Below the pieces are notes generated by a model. The model saw nothing but the letters and a program-made list of their open reading frames with translations. It had not been told where the DNA came from and did not search any database. A stretch of 64,000 nt of DNA from an uncultured Microbulbifer sp. (GTDB lineage: Bacteria; Pseudomonadota; Gammaproteobacteria; Pseudomonadales; Cellvibrionaceae), in NCBI RefSeq assembly GCF_947504145.1, contig NZ_CANNGQ010000002.1, positions 909,920 to 973,919 of the forward strand, read 5' to 3'. The stretch's first letter is position 1. Each line of letters opens with the position of its first letter. Below, one piece after another: positions 59,259 to 64,000 of the stretch. The position numbers and the translations under genes are program-made.

Positions 59259-60995
59259 GTGGAATTACTCTCCGGCGGCGATATGTTGGTTCGCGCGCTG
59301 CAGGATGAAGGGGTAGACCTGATTTTCGGTTATCCCGGCGGTTCGGCACTGCATATATACGATGCCATTTTTCGGCAGAAGAGCATCAAGCATCTTTTAG
59401 TACGTCACGAGCAGGGGGCAACCCACTCGGCGGATGGCTATGCCCGTGCTACCGGCAAGACTGGCGTGGTGCTGGTCACCTCTGGTCCCGGGGCCACCAA
59501 TGCCATCACCGGTATTGCCACCGCCTACATGGACTCTATTCCCATGGTGGTGATCTCCGGGCAGGTGCCTTCTGACAAGATTGGTGAAGACGCTTTCCAG
59601 GAAACGGATATGGTGGGCTGCTCCCGCCCGATCGTTAAACACAGCTTCCTGGTCAAAAACGCGGAAGAGATTCCCGAGATCGTCAAAAAAGCCTTTTATA
59701 TCGCGTCTACCGGCCGTCCTGGCCCGGTAGTCATCGACGTCCCAAAGGATATTACCAACCCGGTAGACCGCTTCCCGTACCAGTATCCGGACAAGTTGCG
59801 CATGCGCTCCTATACCCCGGCGGGTAAAGGTCACACTGGCCAGATCCGCAAGGCGGTAGCCTTGCTGCTATCCGCCAAGCGCCCGGTGATCTATGCCGGT
59901 GGCGGTGTGGTACAGGGCGATGCTGCCGATTTGTTGACCGAACTGGCGCAGCGCCTGAATTACCCGGTGACCAATACCCTGATGGGACTGGGTGCCTATC
60001 CGGGTACCGACAAGCGCTTCCTGGGTATGCTGGGTATGCACGGCACCTTTGAGGCCAATACCGCCATGCACCACGCCGATGTGATTTTTGCGGTGGGCGC
60101 GCGCTTTGACGACCGGGTGACCAACACCCCGAGCAAGTTCTGCCCCGGCGCCAAGGTCATTCATATCGATGTGGATCCGGCTTCCATTTCCAAAACCATC
60201 ACTGCCGATGTGCCTATCGTGGGTACGGTGCAGTCGGTGCTGACCGAAATGCTGGAGATGCTGAAGGCTTCGAAGGAAATGCCGGATCAGTCTGCCATCG
60301 TCGACTGGTGGCGTCAGATCGATGACTGGCGTGAACGTCACGGCCTGTACACTGCCCCGCGCTACCGCACCGATGGCGATATGATCATGCCGCAGGAAGT
60401 GATCAGTGCGGTGCATCAGATCACCAAAGGTGATGCCTACGTGACCTCGGATGTTGGTCAGCACCAGATGTTCGCGGCGCAGTATTACCTGTTCGACAAG
60501 CCGCGCCGCTGGATCAACTCAGGCGGTCTCGGCACCATGGGCTTCGGCCTGCCCGCTGCGCTGGGGGTGAAAGCCGCCTACCCGGATGCGGAGGTGGTCT
60601 GTGTTACTGGTGAAGGCAGTATCCAGATGTGTATTCAGGAGCTGTCTACGGCTACCCAGTACAATCTTCCGGTAAAAATTCTGTGCCTGAACAACCAGGC
60701 TTTGGGCATGGTGAAGCAGTGGCAGGAAATGCAGTACGAAGGGCGCCTGTCCAACAGTGTGTATGAAGACTCCCTGCCGGACTTCATCAAGCTGGCGGAA
60801 GCCTACGGGCACCTCGGTATGAAGATCGAGCACCGCGACGAGCTGCACGGCAAGCTCGAAGAGGCGTTCGCGATCAAGGACCGCACTGTGTTTATCGACG
60901 TTTATGTCGATCCGGCTGAACACGTTTATCCCATGCAGGTGATGCCCACGGGCTCCATGCGGGATATGTGGCTCAGCAAAACGGAACGGACGTAA
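59259..60995 (+). CDS. ilvI: Acetolactate synthase, large subunit
   Basis: A 578-residue ThDP-dependent enzyme from the GTG at 59259 (reads [20 protein letters not shown]), after GAGGGGG; the frame continues upstream without support. ThDP/FAD motifs: [35 protein letters not shown] and [19 protein letters not shown] with [11 protein letters not shown]. It joins pyruvate units to acetolactate (valine/leucine) or acetohydroxybutyrate (isoleucine). Partner ilvH starts 16 bp later. Length matches E. coli IlvI (574). Confidence 0.97.
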   Translation: MELLSGGDMLVRALQDEGVDLIFGYPGGSALHIYDAIFRQKSIKHLLVRHEQGATHSADGYARATGKTGVVLVTSGPGATNAITGIATAYMDSIPMVVISGQVPSDKIGEDAFQETDMVGCSRPIVKHSFLVKNAEEIPEIVKKAFYIASTGRPGPVVIDVPKDITNPVDRFPYQYPDKLRMRSYTPAGKGHTGQIRKAVALLLSAKRPVIYAGGGVVQGDAADLLTELAQRLNYPVTNTLMGLGAYPGTDKRFLGMLGMHGTFEANTAMHHADVIFAVGARFDDRVTNTPSKFCPGAKVIHIDVDPASISKTITADVPIVGTVQSVLTEMLEMLKASKEMPDQSAIVDWWRQIDDWRERHGLYTAPRYRTDGDMIMPQEVISAVHQITKGDAYVTSDVGQHQMFAAQYYLFDKPRRWINSGGLGTMGFGLPAALGVKAAYPDAEVVCVTGEGSIQMCIQELSTATQYNLPVKILCLNNQALGMVKQWQEMQYEGRLSNSVYEDSLPDFIKLAEAYGHLGMKIEHRDELHGKLEEAFAIKDRTVFIDVYVDPAEHVYPMQVMPTGSMRDMWLSKTERT

Positions 60996-61011
60996 AAGGG
61001 AGATAAACAGG

Positions 61012-61503
61012 ATGCGCAGAATCATATCAGTTCTGATGGAGAACGAGCCCGGTGCATTGTCGCGGGTGGTTGGCCTGTTTTCCCAGCGAGGCTACAACAT
61101 TGAAAGCCTCACGGTAGCGCCAACCGAAGACGCGACCTTGTCGCGTCTGACGCTGACAACCATCGGGGACGACCACAAGATCGAAAAGATCACCAAGAAT
61201 CTGAACAAATTGATCGATGTGGTAAAGCTGGTGGACCTTACCGAAGGTTCCCATATTGAGCGCGAGCTGTTGCTGGTGAAAGTGCGCGCGACCGGAGCAC
61301 AGCGTGACGAAGTCAAACGCAGTGTGGATATTTTCCGCGGTCAGATTGTCGATGTCACCAGCAACATGTACACGGTTCAGGTATCTGGTACCAGTGAAAA
61401 ACTGGACGCTTTCTTACAGGCGCTGGGCGAGCACACCATTATGGAAGTGGTTCGTTCCGGTGTTTCAGGGATCGCTCGCGGTGAGAAGATCCTCAGTATT
61501 TGA
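61012..61503 (+). CDS. ilvH: Acetolactate synthase, small regulatory subunit
   Basis: A 163-residue IlvH, the E. coli length. The N-terminal ACT domain (IISVLMENEPGALSRVVGLF; SQRGYNIESLTVAPTEDATL) binds valine for feedback inhibition. The C-terminal part follows (ERELLLVKVRATGAQRDEVK; VSGTSEKLDAFLQALGEH). The ATG follows GGGAGATAAACAGG. The gap to ilvC is 80 bp without a clear terminator. Confidence 0.97.
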   Translation: MRRIISVLMENEPGALSRVVGLFSQRGYNIESLTVAPTEDATLSRLTLTTIGDDHKIEKITKNLNKLIDVVKLVDLTEGSHIERELLLVKVRATGAQRDEVKRSVDIFRGQIVDVTSNMYTVQVSGTSEKLDAFLQALGEHTIMEVVRSGVSGIARGEKILSI

Positions 61504-61580
61504 GTGTCAAAAATCGAAGTGTAGGCTTCAGGCTGTCGAGCCCGGAGCCGGAAATTCAAAGCACATTTAGCAGGAAGTAA

Positions 61581-62609
<1,029 letters not shown>

Positions 62610-62625
62610 ATACTGGCCTTCGAGC

Positions 62626-62665
62626 AAAAAGCGGCGGGACTTTGCGGTCCCGCCGCTTTTTTTTT
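62626..62665 (+). terminator. Intrinsic terminator after ilvC
   Basis: A5 GCGGCGGGAC, TTTGCG loop, GTCCCGCCGC, T9. It ends the ilvI-ilvH-ilvC unit before pssA. Confidence 0.95.
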
Positions 62666-62726
62666 GCCGGTTCGCCACTGTACACTCCCGGTGTGTAACC
62701 AATTCGTGGTTTTTAAGGAAGCTTGT

Positions 62727-63644
62727 ATGAGCGAAAAACAGGGCAACCGGGCAGAGAGCCCTCGGTCCGAAGAAGAAATCCGCCTGCCGGTGGATGAGCA
62801 TGTGGAAGAAGAGGTGTCCGCGAGTGGTAAGAAGGTGCGTGCGAAGGGTGTCTACCTGCTGCCGAACCTGATTACCACCGGTGCACTGTTCAGTGGCTTC
62901 TACGCCATTATTGCCGGCATGAGTGGGAACTTCGAGGCGGCGGCCATCGCCATTTTTGCTGCCATGATCCTGGATGGTCTGGATGGCAGGGTTGCGCGGC
63001 TTACGGACACCCAGAGTGCATTTGGGGTTCAGTACGACTCCCTTTCTGACATGGTGTCTTTCGGCCTGGCGCCTGCATTGGTGGTATTCAGTTGGGGGTT
63101 GGGTCCCCTCGGCAAGCTTGGCTGGGCGGCGGCATTTCTCTATGCCGCCTGCGCCGCGTTGAGGCTGGCTCGCTTCAATACCCAGGTGGATACGGTCGAT
63201 AAAGGCGTGTTTATCGGGCTGGCGAGTCCTACGGCCGCGGCCATTGTCGCCAGCATGGTATGGGCGGGGCACGATGCTGAAATCGGCACCGGGTTGGGGG
63301 TTGTTGCGGCTCTGGTCACAGCTGCGGCGGGCCTGTTGATGGTGTCTAATTTCCGCTATTCCAGTTTCAAGAAGCTCGACTTCAAAGGCCGGGTTCCTTT
63401 TGTGATGATGCTTGCCATCATCCTGGTGTTCAGTCTGGTGACCATTGATCCCCCTCGGGTGTTGCTGGTGATCGCTATCATCTACACCTTTTCTGGCCCT
63501 GCCATGTGGGTCTGGACAACTCTGCGTGGTCGCCAAAAAGCCGCGGCGCCTTCTGCGGTAGGTGGCGCTCCCGAAGCGAGCGCGGAGGATGCCGTACAAG
63601 AGGGAGATAATGACGGGCAGCCCTCAGGCAGTGATAAACACTAA
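62727..63644 (+). CDS. pssA: Phosphatidylserine synthase (CDP-alcohol type)
   Basis: A 305-residue membrane enzyme from the ATG at 62727 with TAAGGA upstream. The CDP-alcohol phosphotransferase signature is complete: DGLDGRVARLTDTQSAFG then VQYDSLSD, with the three Asp of DGx2ARx8Gx3Dx3D. About six to eight membrane helices follow, and a hydrophilic C-terminal tail (residues about 270-305). It makes phosphatidylserine from CDP-diacylglycerol and serine. It lies after ilvC as in Pseudomonas. Confidence 0.93.
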   Translation: MSEKQGNRAESPRSEEEIRLPVDEHVEEEVSASGKKVRAKGVYLLPNLITTGALFSGFYAIIAGMSGNFEAAAIAIFAAMILDGLDGRVARLTDTQSAFGVQYDSLSDMVSFGLAPALVVFSWGLGPLGKLGWAAAFLYAACAALRLARFNTQVDTVDKGVFIGLASPTAAAIVASMVWAGHDAEIGTGLGVVAALVTAAAGLLMVSNFRYSSFKKLDFKGRVPFVMMLAIILVFSLVTIDPPRVLLVIAIIYTFSGPAMWVWTTLRGRQKAAAPSAVGGAPEASAEDAVQEGDNDGQPSGSDKH

Positions 63645-63837
63645 CCTGTATAGACACTGGCCAGTCGCTGCGTGATTGGCCGGCATTTCTTCCTTTGCCG
63701 TTTGGCAGTTTCCCAAGCTGACACTATCCTGAAGGAATCCCCTGAACGAAAGTGACGGGCTACCCATGGTGGCCCGGGGCTTCTATTGCTCGAAAACGCC
63801 GGTGGGGGAAGGAAATTTAACTTTTTCCAGAAAGTGC

Positions 63838-63866
63838 TTGCGAAGGCCCTTGGGGGCTCGTATAGT
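63838..63866 (+). promoter_or_regulatory. Strong sigma-70 promoter P1 of a probable stable-RNA operon
   Basis: TTGCGA (63838-63843), 17-nt spacer, TATAGT (63861-63866), GC-rich discriminator TCGCGCCCTCG and an AT-rich upstream stretch (63811-63835) like an UP element. This is the build of rrn P1. Confidence 0.65.
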
Positions 63867-63970
63867 TCGCGCCCTCGCTGCTTGAGCGGCAACGCAAAGC
63901 GCAGCGAGATGGCAAGATAAGCGATTGATTTTCAACGAGTTTTTCTCGGAAAAAGAAATTCAAAAAGCCC

Positions 63971-63998
63971 TTGCCAAGGTCGAAGAGGTCGCTATAAT
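63971..63998 (+). promoter_or_regulatory. Strong sigma-70 promoter P2 of a probable stable-RNA operon
   Basis: TTGCCA (63971-63976), 16-nt spacer, TATAAT (63993-63998), preceded by an A/T-rich segment. It lies about 130 bp downstream of P1, a P1/P2 spacing typical of rRNA operons; the RNA genes would lie beyond the window. Confidence 0.65.
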
Positions 63999-64000
63999 GC

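Larger units (their letters stand above)
63645..64000. other. Non-coding region after pssA with tandem strong promoters
   Basis: 356 bp without a gene. A weak hairpin (GGCCAGTC / GATTGGCC, 63659-63681) may end pssA. AT-rich stretches precede the two promoters described separately. Downstream sequence lies outside the window. Confidence 0.6.

Overview
This window is chromosomal DNA from a gammaproteobacterium, most likely a marine member of the Cellvibrionales (Microbulbifer/Saccharophagus-like). The grounds are moderately high GC, Pseudomonas-like gene order over most of the 64 kb, a tmRNA tag peptide ending in YGAQLAA, a TonB-dependent receptor, and a two-component system of the 'proteobacterial dedicated sortase' type known from marine gammaproteobacteria. 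The genus is an inference; no 16S gene is present.

Layout. 1-9.1 kb (mostly minus strand): start of a TonB-dependent receptor, RNase R (rnr), a cold-shock protein with a long leader, tmRNA (ssrA), rlmD, and smpB between two sodium:neurotransmitter-symporter-family transporters. 9.4-13.8 kb: ratA-ratB, bamE, fur, an acyltransferase and recN with a LexA-like box. 13.9-18.1 kb: grpE-dnaK-dnaJ behind a near-consensus heat-shock promoter. 18.2-22.9 kb: ispB, rplU-rpmA, obgE, proB, rpsT. 23.1-26.8 kb: a minus-strand signalling module (histidine kinase pdsS, response regulator pdsR, OmpA-like pdsO) lying between rpsT and murJ, which are neighbours in Pseudomonas. 27.3-35.0 kb: murJ, ribF, ileS, lspA, fkpB, ispH. 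35.0-46.3 kb: type IV pilus minor pilins (fimT, fimU, pilV, pilW, pilX, pilY1, pilE) and the PilS/PilR pair. 46.5-53.8 kb: nadE, bamD, rluD, pgeF, and clpB with its own heat-shock promoter. 53.9-58.2 kb: an RND efflux adaptor and pump. 59.3-63.6 kb: ilvI-ilvH-ilvC and pssA. The window ends in two tandem strong promoters that look like the start of a stable-RNA (probably rRNA) operon.

How the genes work together. Several cellular systems are complete or nearly so. Ribosome rescue and RNA decay has tmRNA, SmpB, RNase R and RatA. Protein folding and disaggregation has GrpE-DnaK-DnaJ plus ClpB, both under apparent sigma-32 promoters. Outer-membrane assembly has BamE and BamD. Type IV pilus tip and priming complex genes sit beside their regulators. 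Branched-chain amino-acid synthesis has IlvI-IlvH-IlvC. Lipoprotein and isoprenoid steps have LspA, IspB and IspH.

The most unusual observations are: (1) a PilR that has lost the GAFTGA loop, both arginine-finger positions and the sensor-II arginine while keeping Walker A/B, so it is unlikely to be a normal sigma-54 activator; (2) a Pds sortase-signalling module with no sortase or sortase substrate nearby; (3) an array of tandem perfect hairpins between the cold-shock gene and rnr; (4) an RNase R without its usual lysine-rich tail, encoded near tmRNA and SmpB; (5) a 16S-3'-end-like sequence in the rplU leader. Stretches over 300 bp without a gene (10516-10861, 13784-14094, 35512-35822, 58728-59258, 63645-64000) are described under features. 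No insertion sequence, prophage, CRISPR array or tRNA gene was seen.
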